Of a stretch of 64,000 bases of DNA, positions 1 through 10,252 are shown piece after piece. Numbering within the stretch: position 1 is the stretch's first letter; every line of letters begins with the position of its first letter. Made by a program: the position numbers and the translations under genes. The stretch spans positions 186,001 to 250,000 of the forward strand of contig NC_085855.1 of the NCBI RefSeq assembly GCF_020906515.1. Direction: 5' to 3'. The DNA comes from Vanrija pseudolonga (lineage: Eukaryota > Basidiomycota > Tremellomycetes > Trichosporonales > Trichosporonaceae). The notes under the pieces are model-generated. The model had not been told where the DNA came from. It was given only the letters and a program-made list of their open reading frames with translations, and ran no database searches.

Positions 1-245
1 CAACCTTCGTTAAAGAGGTCACAGGCACGCAGTGCACTGGGTGATGCAGCTGCAATGGTCCACTGTTTCTGTTGCCAACACGATCACTGCTTGACAATCG
101 GGGGCAAGTGGTTGACTCGCCGTCGCCGTCGACATACACTGGCCAACACCTCGCCCAACCCATTGAGGTCGGCGTCAAACACCATCCAAACGCTTTAGAC
201 ATCTTTGCACTCATTCCGCCCATTCCACCCACAACCAGAGACACA

Positions 246-937
246 ATGCTCAACATCTTAACCCAGGCCCAGCGCGACCGCTTTGCCCGCGCGGTAGGCG
301 CGACCATGCACCGCCACGTCGGACCCCGGAGCGAGGAGGACGGGGGTCGCCTGGTCAACCCATTCACCGTCGCAGCTCCCCTTCGCTACAGCGTCTCTGG
401 GGACGCTGGGGAATGTGAGGAAATTGGCAGGGGTGATGCTGAGCCGCCGGACAAGGATGACGAGTCCAACGACCAGGCCCTCGGGATCCCCGGCGACGAG
501 CACGGGGCCGACACGGCCGAAGTCGCTCCAGGCGTCACTCACCCCTCCGACGCCGCATCATACCCGCACCCGGCGGCCACGCACCCCGCCGACTCCAAGA
601 TCTTCTCCGACGGGCTCGACTTCCCCGTCACGTTCTACGTAGACCCGGGGTGCAGCCCCGTCCTGGCGCGCATGATCGAGGTGAGTGAGTTCTTCTTCCG
701 CCCCACGAACTGACGCCGCAGAACGACGGCGGACACCTCACGACCCCCGACCGCGCGCACCTCCTCGTCTTCAACGTATCATCTGCGGACGAGCTCGACG
801 GCGCCCAGCGCCGCCTAGTGGCCGAGCCGCGCTTCTTTGGTAGTGTTGGGGTGACGCAGGAGTGGCTGTGCCAGTGTATCCTTGCGCGCGAGGTGCGTGG
901 CTTGCGAGCCAGCGAGCTGGTCGTTGCTCTTCAGTAG
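246..937 (+). CDS. Small protein with C-terminal Rap1-type BRCT-like domain (copy 1 of 3)
   Basis: Exons 246-680 and 722-937 give 216 aa; the intron (gtgagt...cgcag) is 41 nt. I chose the ATG at 246 because it follows an A-rich cacaatg context and begins the last stretch before the domain. Residues 1-110 are acidic and low in complexity. Residues about 118-210 look like a BRCT module: a 'SDGLDFPVTFYVDPG' strand, a helix, an 'NDGG' turn, a hydrophobic strand, and a late 'QEWLCQCIL' block matching the BRCT Trp-x3-Cys signature. The order FYV...DGG resembles the N-terminal BRCT of telomeric Rap1. Known: BRCT domains mediate protein or phosphopeptide binding. Inferred: a nuclear adaptor of unknown partner. 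Two paralogues follow downstream. Confidence 0.75.
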
Positions 938-1147
938 TCCAGGTGTCATGCATGTACGTGCATTTTTGCTGCTGGTGCAAGGTACTGCGCAGAATGCGGC
1001 TGCTGTGTTGCTCGGCACCATCCCTCCGGCGCCTGCCGGCCGTCCAAAGCCCCGCCTCGCATCCTAACTACACTCTCATTCTCCCTCTCACTCATAACAC
1101 CCTCCTTTGGACCCACCTTTCGACCCACCAAACGCGCACTCCAAGCA

Positions 1148-1727
1148 ATGTCAGACCCCACCGAGTCGACCAGTACAGTCAGCGGGAACCGCCGGCGGTG
1201 CACCTCGCTCACAACGATACCCCCAAGCCTACGTCCCCGCCTCCCCAGCGACAGCCCAAGCCAGACCGAAACGTCAGGACGAAGAAGGGAGCGTTTCCTC
1301 CCCCGACCAGGACTGTGGGTCACCGGGCGCGCGTCGTCGCTCCATCTGCTGGTCCCGCCGAGCGGCCTCGTCCCGAGCCCGGGATGTTCGCCGAGGGCCT
1401 CGACGCCCCGGTCTCGTTCTACCTCGACGCCGGGTGCAGTGCCGCTCTCGAGGGCATGGTCAAGGTGAGCGCACGCTCGTCCTCGCCTTCCTAACGCAAC
1501 AGGCCGACGGCGGCAACGTGACCACATTCGACCGTGCACAGTTCCTCGTGTTCAACGTCACCTCGGTGGCCGACCTCGACCGCGCGCAGACCGACAGGCT
1601 CCTCACCGAGCGCCGCTACTTCGGAGGGCGGGTCGTCACGCAGGAGTGGCTGATCAGGTGTATCGTGGCTCGGGAGGTGACGGGACTGCGCGAGAACGAG
1701 TTGGTAGTTGGCGTCAAGACCGAGTGA
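1148..1727 (+). CDS. Small protein with C-terminal Rap1-type BRCT-like domain (copy 2 of 3)
   Basis: The last exon (1503-1727) and the end of the one before (to 1464) are clear. They encode 'GLDAPVSFYLDAG', a helix, then 'ADGG' and 'TQEWLIRCIV', parallel to copy 1, with the intron (1465-1502, 38 nt) at the same place just before the DGG turn. The 5' end is less sure. The best ATG (1148, caatg context) is in another frame from the domain; an intron at 1198-1277 (gtgcac...gtcag, 80 nt) would restore the frame. If that intron is not used, translation could begin at the in-frame ATG near 1384, or the copy could be damaged at its 5' end. Confidence 0.6.
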
Positions 1728-2712
1728 ACAACAACACTCGCTCCATGTCATCCCACCCACAACTCGTCGTCACCAGCCCAATCCATCGCCCGTACAATGA
1801 GCAGGGATGCAGTGGAGCAACAGCGATCACCAGTACGTAGTGTCAACTGATGCTTTCCGTGCCCACTACGGTACTTCGCAAGATACAAGACGGCGAAGGT
1901 GTATCCCTTGCACCGCGGTGCCGGACCTGGAGCCCGCAGCGCCGCGTCGGCGATGTCCGTCGCCGCCCCCAGGCCTCCAGCCGCCGACCCTCCGACGACA
2001 CCCTGCTGCCGTCCCCCCCATCCCCGCTTTCCCCCTCCCTGCCCTCCGAACGGGCGAAACTCCGCCGCCTCGCTGCACCCTTGGGACGGCGACCTACCAG
2101 CCCCCCCGTGACATGCGGGGCTGGGCCGGAGTCGAGGCGAGCTACGCAGGCATCATTGAGGGAGTTACGAGCGCAACTGCGTGCACCTCGCTTCCGGGGC
2201 TCTCTCTCGTATCCGCGGCGTCAGGGTTGTTAGAGGAGAGTGAGGGTGGAGCGGAGACTGGCGCGGAAGGTCGTGGGTGTCGTGTCTGCCGGACTTGTTC
2301 CACCTCCCGGGGTGGCTAGGACCTGGAGCGGCGCGCCTCGTGGCATGGAGTGACGCGGACGGGCTGTGCGCAGCGGGGCAGGGCGCAACGCCCCGCCACG
2401 CCGTTGCCGCGTCGCCGCTGCGCACACGTCACAGTGGCCAGTGCGCTCGCCACGGCGGAGTCACGCCGACGCCCGCCCTCGCCACCACGAACGGCCTCGC
2501 ACCCGTCCCAACACGTTTCCTCGTTGCTCCCCCGCGCGCGGTCTCGACATGGGGCCTGCCAACCCCAACCTTATATTTTCTCTCCTCCAACCTCGCAACT
2601 CTCCTCTTCTTTCCACTCACCAACGTGACCCAACAATACTGAACCCACCCCACCCCACCTACCTCCGTACCTCAACAACCTTCTCTGATCTCGAACACAC
2701 CAAACCACCACA
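1728..2712. other. Gene-poor gap between BRCT-like copies 2 and 3
   Basis: About 1 kb with no frame that shows a recognisable domain. Several overlapping Pro/Arg/Ser-rich frames are what GC-rich non-coding DNA gives. A ttatattt stretch near 2571-2578 lies about 140 bases upstream of copy 3 and could serve as a TATA element. I looked for a fourth degenerate BRCT copy (DGG turn, Trp-x3-Cys) and could not support one. Confidence 0.5.
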
Positions 2713-3359
2713 ATGCGCGACCTTCCACGTCTCCCAGAGCGCGACCTTCCCGAGCTCCCCCAGGAAGCCCCGACGTGAGTCCCAGCCGAGCTCGCCACCA
2801 CTGACTCCCTTCAGTGCCCGCCCCCGCAGCCGCGCATCCAGCACCCGCCCTCAGACCCCCGGAGGCGGTGACGGTCACTCCAACCCTCTCACACGCCTCT
2901 TCCGCTCCCTCCCCTACATGACCATGAAGTCGCGACTCTCGCGCACGATTGAGGAAATGCGGGAGGAGACCGAGAAGTCAGGAGCCGTCAAGACGCGCCT
3001 CTGGAGCGACGGCCTGACGTTACCGGCGACATTCTGGCTGCACGAATCGTGCTCGCCAATTCTTATTCGCAACATTGCTGTGAGTGCTCCCGGGCGGCCC
3101 TAGACTGACCCGCGCGCAGATGGACGGAGGGATCATCGTACCCTACGACGAGGCAGTGTTCGTCGTCGTCCCCGCCGACTCCTCGGAGGACTTCACACCC
3201 GCGGTGGTCGAAGCCCTCACTCGCCCCCGATACCCCGCGAGCTTTGTCCTTCCCCAGTCGTGGGTCAGCAACTGCATGCTAGCACGGACTATCGGGGACC
3301 CGTTCGAGGCGAACCTGGTGAGGGAGGCTACCCCTCCGTGCAGGCGGACTCAGAGTTAG
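2713..3359 (+). CDS. Small protein with C-terminal Rap1-type BRCT-like domain (copy 3 of 3)
   Basis: Three exons, 2713-2774, 2815-3079 and 3120-3359, give 188 aa; both introns are 40 nt with ctgac branch points and cag acceptors. The ATG at 2713 is in a ccacaatg context. The N-terminus is short, Pro-rich and basic (residues 1-75). The domain (about 92-175) has 'SDGLTLPATFWLHES', a helix, the 'MDGG' turn and 'PQSWVSNCML', the BRCT Trp-x3-Cys block. The second intron sits exactly where copies 1 and 2 have theirs, before the DGG. This copy has an extra 5' intron and diverges most from the other two. Function unknown; protein-binding adaptor inferred. Confidence 0.72.
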
Positions 3360-3513
3360 AGGCATAGAGGAGTCATAGGGATATGCAGGGCGCGTGTCAG
3401 TAGTCACCACCGGAGTCAGGCGTGACGCGTCCCCACACCATTCATTGCTATTACACAACAACGCATCCACAACCACCCCACCCCGCTCCTGTCAACCCCC
3501 AACCACCCCAACC

Positions 3514-5368
3514 TTACAGCGGGTACCTGTACGCCAAGTTCTGCCTGTCGGTCAAGTCGAGGAACGTCGGGTCGACCTCCTGCCCATTCTCATCATAATA
3601 TTTCTGCACGGGCAGCTCGCCAGCCGCCGCGAGGCGGTCGCGGCGGTTGTTCTCCTTGCGCAGGGCCAACCCAATGCCGACCATGAAGGCCGACGCGACG
3701 ACGTACGACCCGAGAATGACGCCCCAGGGCACGTAGTACCGCGGCGCGTAGCGCGCCTCCCACATCTGCGGCGCGAGCAGGTTGCCGAGGCAGTACCCGA
3801 TCAGAATAAACGTGTTCGCCGTCGTCTTCTTCGTGTGCCCCGCGTTCGTGGCCGTGCACCAGCCTAGCGCGATCACGAACGCCGGCGCACCGCCCAGCCC
3901 GCCGATGTACATTGCTGCTAGGAGCGCGCCCTTCTTGTGCCATGGTAGCGAGATGATGAGCACCGCGGAGATAAAGTTGGGGAGGACGAACAGCGGCCCG
4001 ATCCACGTGCGCGAGTTCTTGAAGCGCTTCAGCAGGGCGGACGAGGCGAGGATCGCAATGATCTCGAGGACGCCGGGGACGATGCCCAGTAGCGTGGTCT
4101 GCTTGACGCTCCATCCGAACGAGTCTGGCGGGGGTCAGCTCGACACGACGCCACACCACGCCCCACTCACTGATGATGAGGGCGTTCTGGTTCGTGAGCG
4201 AGTTGGGCAGCTGCGCGATGCTCGCATAGAAGAAGAAAGCCCACGGCTTCCAGTCCTTGATCGCCTCGATGAACTGCTCCTTCTTCCACGTCTTGTTCTC
4301 GATGCCGCTCGAGTGGTTCTTAAGGCGCTCAATAGCGACCACCTTCTCCTCGGGAGTCAAGAAGCGCGCGTTCACCGGCGAGTCGGGCACGAACCAGTAG
4401 AACGCGACGGCCATGAGGAGCGTAACCGCGGCCGTGATGATCATGAAGAGGCGCCACGGGGCAAAGTGGCGCGCGTCGACGTGGTACACGCCAAAACTGA
4501 CCAAGCCTGAAAAGATCTGCGCGGTCCCGTTCATGAGGAACCAGTAGCCTACGCGCCGGGAGGCCTCCTCGTGCGTGTAGAACATGGACGTGATGATCAG
4601 GTAGCCGGCGGCTGCGCGGGTGGGTGTTAGCAGTGCCAAGCACAACGGAGCGGAGGCTCGAGTCCCATGGCGAGCGATGTCGATACCAGCTCGGACCCGA
4701 CAGCGGTGAGTCACTCACTGATAGACCCCTCGCACACGCCCAAGAACAGGCGGCACACGAACAGGCCGGCAAAGTTATGGCACCCCGCCTGGGCGAAGAG
4801 CATGACGCTCCACAGGAACTGTGGTGGGTCAGTTGTGCCTCGAGACGCCCACGCACAATGTTGAGCGACATCCACTTGGCGGGCGGGAAGCGCTGCAGCG
4901 CGAGGTTCTGCGGCCACTCGAAGACGAGGTAGGCGAGGTAGCTTGGCGTCAGCTCTGCTTTCCGGCGGAGTCGCGCACAAGATGGTCGCGAGCCAGTTGT
5001 ACTGCGACGCGCTGAGGTGGTTGTCCTTCTTGATACCCAGAATCGACGAGCTGCCGAGCGTCGTCTTGTCGGTGAACTGGACGAGGTAGAGGAGCATCCT
5101 GGGGCGTGAGCGCGTCGCTACTACAGGCCACTCACAACGGGGGCATCAGGTGCCAGTCAATCTTGCGCCGCACGCGCGCAGCCTCGGCCTCGTCAATCTT
5201 GCCCGTGAACCCCGCGACGAGGGCGGCCGCCTCGTCCGCCTCGGCGAGGCGCACGGTGTGCGTGTTGGCGTTGACGGTCGTCGGCGCCCCTTGGAGGGGC
5301 AGGCCGACGTGCACGTCTGCGCCGCCGGCCTTTTCGATGTCCTTGGTGCTGTCCTTCTCGAGCGACAT
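3514..5368 (-). CDS. MFS anion:cation symporter, allantoate permease (Dal5/Tna1) family
   Basis: Six exons (5136-5368, 4979-5098, 4857-4941, 4719-4818, 4171-4611, 3514-4124) join in phase to 529 aa, the usual size of this family. Diagnostic segments are 'QFTDKTTLG' after TM1, 'CEGSITAGYLIITSMFYT' across an exon junction, 'PDSPVNARFL' before the central loop, and a C-terminal 'DPTFLDLTDRQN..YRYPL' tail typical of Dal5-like permeases. It should sit in the plasma membrane with 12 TM helices and carry organic anions such as allantoate, nicotinate, pantothenate or a dipeptide; the substrate cannot be read from sequence. The hydrophilic N-terminus (residues 1-70) is normal for the family. It lies next to a nitronate monooxygenase on the same strand, which would fit nitrogen scavenging. 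Confidence 0.85.
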
Positions 5369-6004
5369 GTTGCTGGGCTGGTGTATCGGCGCCGTCTTGC
5401 ACACCGGTGCCGACCATATATAGCCGGCCACGGCGGCCAAGGCCGTTGCTGCAATGTGCGATACCCCTGCCCGCTGCGTATCTCTCTTGCAGGCAGCTTC
5501 GCCACGCGATGAAGCCATCAAGCACGCCGATGGCGTCGTCGGTGGTCATTGTCGACTTAGCGTATTTTCGGCCCACGCCAAGTCGTCCCAACCCTCAACC
5601 CCACCTTATCGCGAGCTGCATGATTGGTTGTTGGCTCTTTGCTCCGGCAGCCCTCCGGCATCTTGCTTGCATGTCGCGGCGATCGCGCGGCCGCGGGGGG
5701 CATGAATGCGCTCGAGACCCCTGTCGGCTCTGCCAGCCCTACATAGTGGGGCTGCTCGGACTGCGCAGGCACGGCTAACGGAGTTCAACACGGCAGTTGT
5801 CAGTCTGTGCCTTGCTCGTTGTGTTGTCTGTCGCCATCGTTCGTCGCGCGTTGCAAAGTTAAAAGCGGAGCTGAGCAACGTCCGATGACATTGACCGCCT
5901 ACGTCTCATTTCTCGGGCTCATCCGGCCCCGATTTCGCCGCGGACACACCATGACATGTAGTATACAAAGTTTACGTTCGGGCCGTCTCTTGCCGGCTCC
6001 CCTA
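5369..6004. other. Promoter of the permease gene and downstream region of the NMO gene
   Basis: Apart from the TATA-like hexamer at 5417-5422 I see no gene here. A CGATAA (reverse-strand reading of ttatcg near 5606) matches the loose HGATAR consensus of nitrogen GATA factors, but one such match in 600 bases is not meaningful. Confidence 0.4.
5417..5422 (-). promoter_or_regulatory. Putative TATA element of the allantoate-permease-type gene
   Basis: TATATA on the minus strand, about 50 bases upstream of the ATG at 5368. The spacing suits a short 5' UTR. Inference from position only. Confidence 0.35.
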
Positions 6005-7105
6005 CTACAGCTTGGACGCGCTCGCCTGGCGCGCAGCAGTAAGCTCAGCCACCAGCTGCGCATACAGTTCGGCAGCGGGCACCTTGCCGCGGGACAGCGG
6101 GGCGCCCTGGCCGGCCCAGTACGCGCCCCATCCGAAGTCGCCCTTCGCCTTGGCGGCCGCGATGAGCGCCTTGGCGGCATCGTACGCGATGGGGTAGGCC
6201 GGGAAGTCGGTCACCGGGCCGAGGGCGTGCTCGCCCTGCGCAAGCTTGACCCAGTTGGTCGTCATTGAGCGGGCGGCTCGCCCAGAGATGATGGGCACGA
6301 GCCGCGTGTGGAAGGCTGGGTCGCCGCCCAGCGCGGCGCGATACCCGTCGTCTGCGGCGCTCTCGGGGCACGCGATGAACGCCGTGCCGAGCTGGGCCGC
6401 CTCGGCGCCGAGGTCGAGGTACGCCGCGATGCCGGCACCGTCCATGATCCCGCCGGCCGCGATGACCGGCAGACCTGTGTGCTTGACGAGCTGGCGCGTG
6501 AGCGCCGCGGTCGTCAGCTCGTCGTCGGGCGCAGCGGGGTCCATGACGCCGCGGTGGCCGCCCGCCTCGACGCCCTGCGCGACGATGGCGTCGATACCCG
6601 CCGCTTCGAGGAGCTTGCCCTCGGCCACGCTGGTCGCCGTCGCGAAGAGCACCGAGCCGGCGTCCTTGAGCGCCTTGATCGTCGCTGGTGGCGGGATGCC
6701 AAAGTGGAACGAGACGACGGGCGGGCGCTCCTCGACAAGCACCTGCGCGACGGCCTCGTTGGCGTAGAACGTCGGCATGATGTTCTTGATCTCGGCGGGT
6801 GGGGCCGCGCCGTACCGCTCAAACTCGGGGCGGAGGAAGTCGAGCCATGCGGATTCACGCGCGGCATCATGCACGCCCTCCACATGCACGAACACGTTGA
6901 TGTTGAACGGCTTGTCCGTCAGCGCCTTGAGCGCCTGGATGTTCTTGCGCGCCGTCGGCGCGTCAAAGTTTGCGATGGAGATGGAGCCGAGGCCGCCGGC
7001 GTTCGAGACGGCTGCCGCGAGCGCGGGCGTCGCGGTGCCCGCCATGGGCGCTTGGATGATCGGATGCTGCAGCCCGAGGCGCTTGATGAGGTTGTGCTTG
7101 GACAT
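6005..7105 (-). CDS. Nitronate monooxygenase (2-nitropropane dioxygenase family)
   Basis: Single exon, 366 aa, typical for the family. A TIM-barrel FMN enzyme: the N-terminus 'RLGLQHPIIQAPMAG' is the family signature; 'SNAGGLGSISI' follows; 'GIDAIVAQGVEAGGHRG' at about residues 170-186 holds the flavin-phosphate region; and 'LPVIAAGGIMDGAGIAAYLDLGAEAAQLGTAF' (in parts) is the C-terminal phosphate-binding half. Known role: oxidises alkyl nitronates such as propionate-3-nitronate to carbonyl compounds and nitrite, a detoxification step. The ATG at 7105 (gacaATG on the coding strand) is the first in-frame Met before the conserved start. No intron is needed. Confidence 0.93.
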   Translation of the reverse strand: MSKHNLIKRLGLQHPIIQAPMAGTATPALAAAVSNAGGLGSISIANFDAPTARKNIQALKALTDKPFNINVFVHVEGVHDAARESAWLDFLRPEFERYGAAPPAEIKNIMPTFYANEAVAQVLVEERPPVVSFHFGIPPPATIKALKDAGSVLFATATSVAEGKLLEAAGIDAIVAQGVEAGGHRGVMDPAAPDDELTTAALTRQLVKHTGLPVIAAGGIMDGAGIAAYLDLGAEAAQLGTAFIACPESAADDGYRAALGGDPAFHTRLVPIISGRAARSMTTNWVKLAQGEHALGPVTDFPAYPIAYDAAKALIAAAKAKGDFGWGAYWAGQGAPLSRGKVPAAELYAQLVAELTAARQASASKL

Positions 7106-8706
7106 TGTGTGAGGGTGGATGGGAGGTAGGTGGAGCTGGGATGCGGTCGGCGCTGCCGCTTTATGTCCTGTCGTGGGCTTTTAACCGTGTCGAGTCGTGT
7201 TCAGTCGCCGTCGCCGTCGCCGTCGCTGTCGCTGTCGTCGTCTTTGTTGCTGTCGGGTTGTAGTCCGACGTCAAGGAGTCAGCAAGCGAGATGTATAAGT
7301 AGCTCGACGTTGACCATCTCTGTCCGATCGGAGAGTCGCAAGACGTCATCGACAACCGACTTGGCGCGGAGACTCCGGAAGAGTTGTAATGGAACGCCGG
7401 TGTTCTAATCAGCACGTGGTTTTCGCGTGTACAGTCTTAATGAAACACGTGGCGTATTCCTAATCCATTTCTAATCCCTATCCACCTCCCAATACCGCGG
7501 ACCACTTCCGCCCTTTCCGACCCACTCAAAGCCCAGACGAGATCTCTGCATCGCATCGACGGCGACACCGTCAAGCCCGGACACTCCAGCTCACATCCAA
7601 TCTCGTCCGTGCAGGAGGCGGGTGAGGCGGGCGTAGGTGGGTTGGTAAGTAGTGTTAGCGAGGTCGGTCCGGGCCCGAAGACGAGGAGGAGGTTATAATG
7701 AGGACCGAGGAGGACGGAGATCACGGCGTCGGGCACTCACACCGCGTCGGACACTGACTGCCCACCGCAGCCCTCAACTGCCTCTCACGTGCACCTGCTC
7801 GCCACCTGATGGGCGTCGTGCTACTCTCGTGGGCTTACAGATGAGGATCGTTTCAAAAGCCGCGGGGTCAGGCTCCCCAGCTGAGAGCTCATCAGCCAAC
7901 ACCATCCGGCCGAGACACTCGTATCGAGCCACCCTCGTCACGTCGTGCATCGCCAGTCCTCGCTGACTAGGATATCAAAGGTCGTCAGATGCGAGTAGCA
8001 CACCCGCGAGCGCCTACATCGCCGTGGCGCGTGGAGACCTCCGGGCCCCAAGGGCCCCCAAGTGTGAGCGGCTAGCTCGGGCGCGGCGCTCGCTGCGCCC
8101 TCCATCAACGAGCGACAGATGGTTGTGTTGGTGGCAGTGGTCAAGCATCTGCCAAGCACGTCCAAGCAACTCATTCGCGACATGCTTGAACAACAGATCG
8201 ATTCAATGTAGCGATGGGCGGGTTGGATGGTGGTTGGAGTGGCTGCTCTCGTCGACTCGGGGAACCGCGGCGTCTAGCCGAGCCGAGCCGGCGGGTAGAT
8301 AGCTCGGGCCGTTCAACATCCACCGACAGGCGCAGCGTTGGAAATCGCGCCGCTCCAAAGACACCTTTTATGCACCCAAAAGACACCTTTTGGGCCAGAA
8401 AGACACCTTCTGCAACCTCGAGGTGTCTTTCTGGCCGGAAAGGTGTCTTTATCTATTCGATATGCATAGCCCAGTGTTGTGGCAGTTGGTCGAGCAAAGT
8501 AGCCGCGCGGCCCAAGGTCAGCCGACCTCCGTCCCCACTTACCGCCCACTGACCTCCACCCCGCTCGTCCGCCCGGCTGTTACCGACCCCGCCCACAACT
8601 CGCATCTGACATTGCTCTCTCCCCCAAGAGCAACGCAGCGAGAGCCATAAGAACCAGCAGCCAGTCAAGTGAGCCCCAGTCCCCTACACCAACTCACACC
8701 CCCAGA
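7106..8706. other. Long intergenic region containing an inverted-repeat element
   Basis: No supportable gene in 1.6 kb. It holds a GTCGCC/GTCGCT microsatellite near 7203-7246 and, about 260 bases before the FAD enzyme ATG, the inverted repeat listed separately at 8357-8450. Confidence 0.5.
8357..8450. repeat. 72-nt near-perfect inverted repeat plus an extra direct copy of its core
   Basis: Left arm 8379-8408, right arm 8421-8450: 30 bases pair with 28 matches around a 12-base loop (8409-8420); the innermost 16 pairs (GGCCAGAAAGACACCT) are perfect. The arms are built from the core AAAGACACCT, present five times: forward at 8357, 8379 and 8399, reversed ending at 8430 and 8450, spaced 20-22 bases apart. 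The forward copies at 8357-8369 and 8379-8391 are identical over 13 bases. It could form a strong hairpin in RNA or a cruciform in DNA, or be a dense array of binding sites. Not part of any gene I can recognise. Confidence 0.9.
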
Positions 8707-10129
8707 ATGCCCGCAGACATTGTCATCCTCGGCGGCGGCATCATCGGCGTCAGCACGGCGTACTACCTCGTCTCGCACCCGTCCAAACCGAGCGTCACAT
8801 TGATCGAGAACACGTCCATCGCGGCGGCAGCAAGCGGCAAGGCAGCCGGCTTCATCGCGCGCGAGGCGGCGTGGCATTACCCCGCGACCGAGGGCCTCGC
8901 GCGCCTGTCGTTCAAGGCGTTCCAAGAGCTTGCGAGCAAGTACAACGGCACGCGTGATTTCGGCTGGCGCCAGTTCTCCGCCGCGACCGGCGTGCTGGTA
9001 GGCACGAAAGAGGACGGAAAGATGAGCGAGTACCGAAACCTCCCCAACTCGCGCGCACTGGACGGCAGCGAGCGCCCCGCGTGGACGCACGGCAGGCGCG
9101 TCGACCTCAGCGGCAAGGGCGAGGGCAACATGGGCCAGGTGTGAGTCGGCAAGGCGATACAGCAATCGGAAAGCTGACACACCCCAGCCTGCCGCTCGAG
9201 TTCACCCGCAGACTCCACGCCGAGGCGACCCTCCTCGGGCTCAAGACCATCATCGGCACCCCGCTCGCGCGCAACGCCGCGTCGCAGACCATCATCACCG
9301 ACGTCGGGTCGTACCACTACGACAAGCTGATCATCGCCGCGGGGCCATGGAGCGCCGAGCTTTGCCGCACGCTCGCTATCCCCCCAGTGCCGGTGGGCAC
9401 GCTCCCAGGCCACTCGGTGCTCATCCGCCCGCTCATGCCGCCCGTGTACAAGGGCATCCTGCCCGCCGAGGCCATCCTCGCCGGGCTGGGCGCGACGTCC
9501 AACGACCTCGGCCACGGGCCGGGCCACTCGGCGCGCGTCGACCACAGCAAGGTCGACCCGACCGACCCCGCCGCGGAGCCGTACGGCCTGACGAAGAACA
9601 TTGAGTTTTACCCGTGAGCAGGTTCCTCGCCGGCCGGTGCTGTGCTGACGCCCGGGTAGCCGCCCCGACAACACAATCTACGGCGCGGGCGAGAACGCCA
9701 TCCCCGCCCCGCGCGGCCTGCGCGAGATCGACAACAACCGCCTGCCGCCGACCGCGGCCGACGTGCCCAAGCTGCTCGACGCGACGCTCATCGCGCGCAT
9801 GCTCCGTGCGAGTCGTGTCGTCAGCGACTCGCTCGACGTCGAGAAGGGCGCCGAGCTGATCAAGGCGGACGTGAGTGGAGGCCATGAAACGCGCTTACGC
9901 CCAGTTCTGCTACCGCCCCGTGTGTGCCGACAAGGTGCCGGTCATCGGCCGCTGGGCCAAGGACATCTACGTCAGCGCGGGCCACGGACCATGGGGCATC
10001 ACGCTCGCGCCGGGCTCGGGCATCGTGCTCTCCGAGCTCGTGCTCGCCGACCTTGCTGGCACGCGGGCGCACCTCAGCGCGGACATTAGCGGGCTCGACC
10101 CGCACCGGTTTGACGGGGCCAAGTTGTAG
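8707..10129 (+). CDS. FAD-dependent oxidoreductase, DAO/Tda3-like family
   Basis: Four exons (8707-9140, 9188-9613, 9660-9870, 9905-10129) give 431 aa. The N-terminus 'ADIVILGGGIIGVSTAYYL' is a Rossmann GxGxxG ADP-binding fold with an acidic residue (IEN) ending strand 2; 'YDKLIIAAGPWSAELCRTL' and the C-terminal 'GHGPWGITLAPGSGIVLSEL' are the other two conserved flavin contacts of D-amino-acid-oxidase-like enzymes. That tail is like fungal Tda3/FOXRED1-type proteins. Expected reaction: oxidation of an amino acid or secondary amine; substrate unknown. The third intron (9871-9904) is only 34 nt; without it the frame is broken. Tail-to-tail with the protease gene. Confidence 0.85.
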
Positions 10130-10252
10130 ACAGTGGGGATATGAAAGGGATACAGCAGTTCATTCGGCTACAGGCATTACGGGCGCGCGTTCCAACGATA
10201 CAGTAAGTCTATGTTGTCGTTTTGGAGGTTTCGTGTTTTCGCTTTCGCTGGT

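Noticed and set aside
9871-9880. A 10-nt gtgagtggag piece that would also restore frame in the FAD oxidoreductase
   Set aside because: Far too short to be spliced; the 34-nt intron 9871-9904 restores the same frame with a branch point and a cag acceptor.
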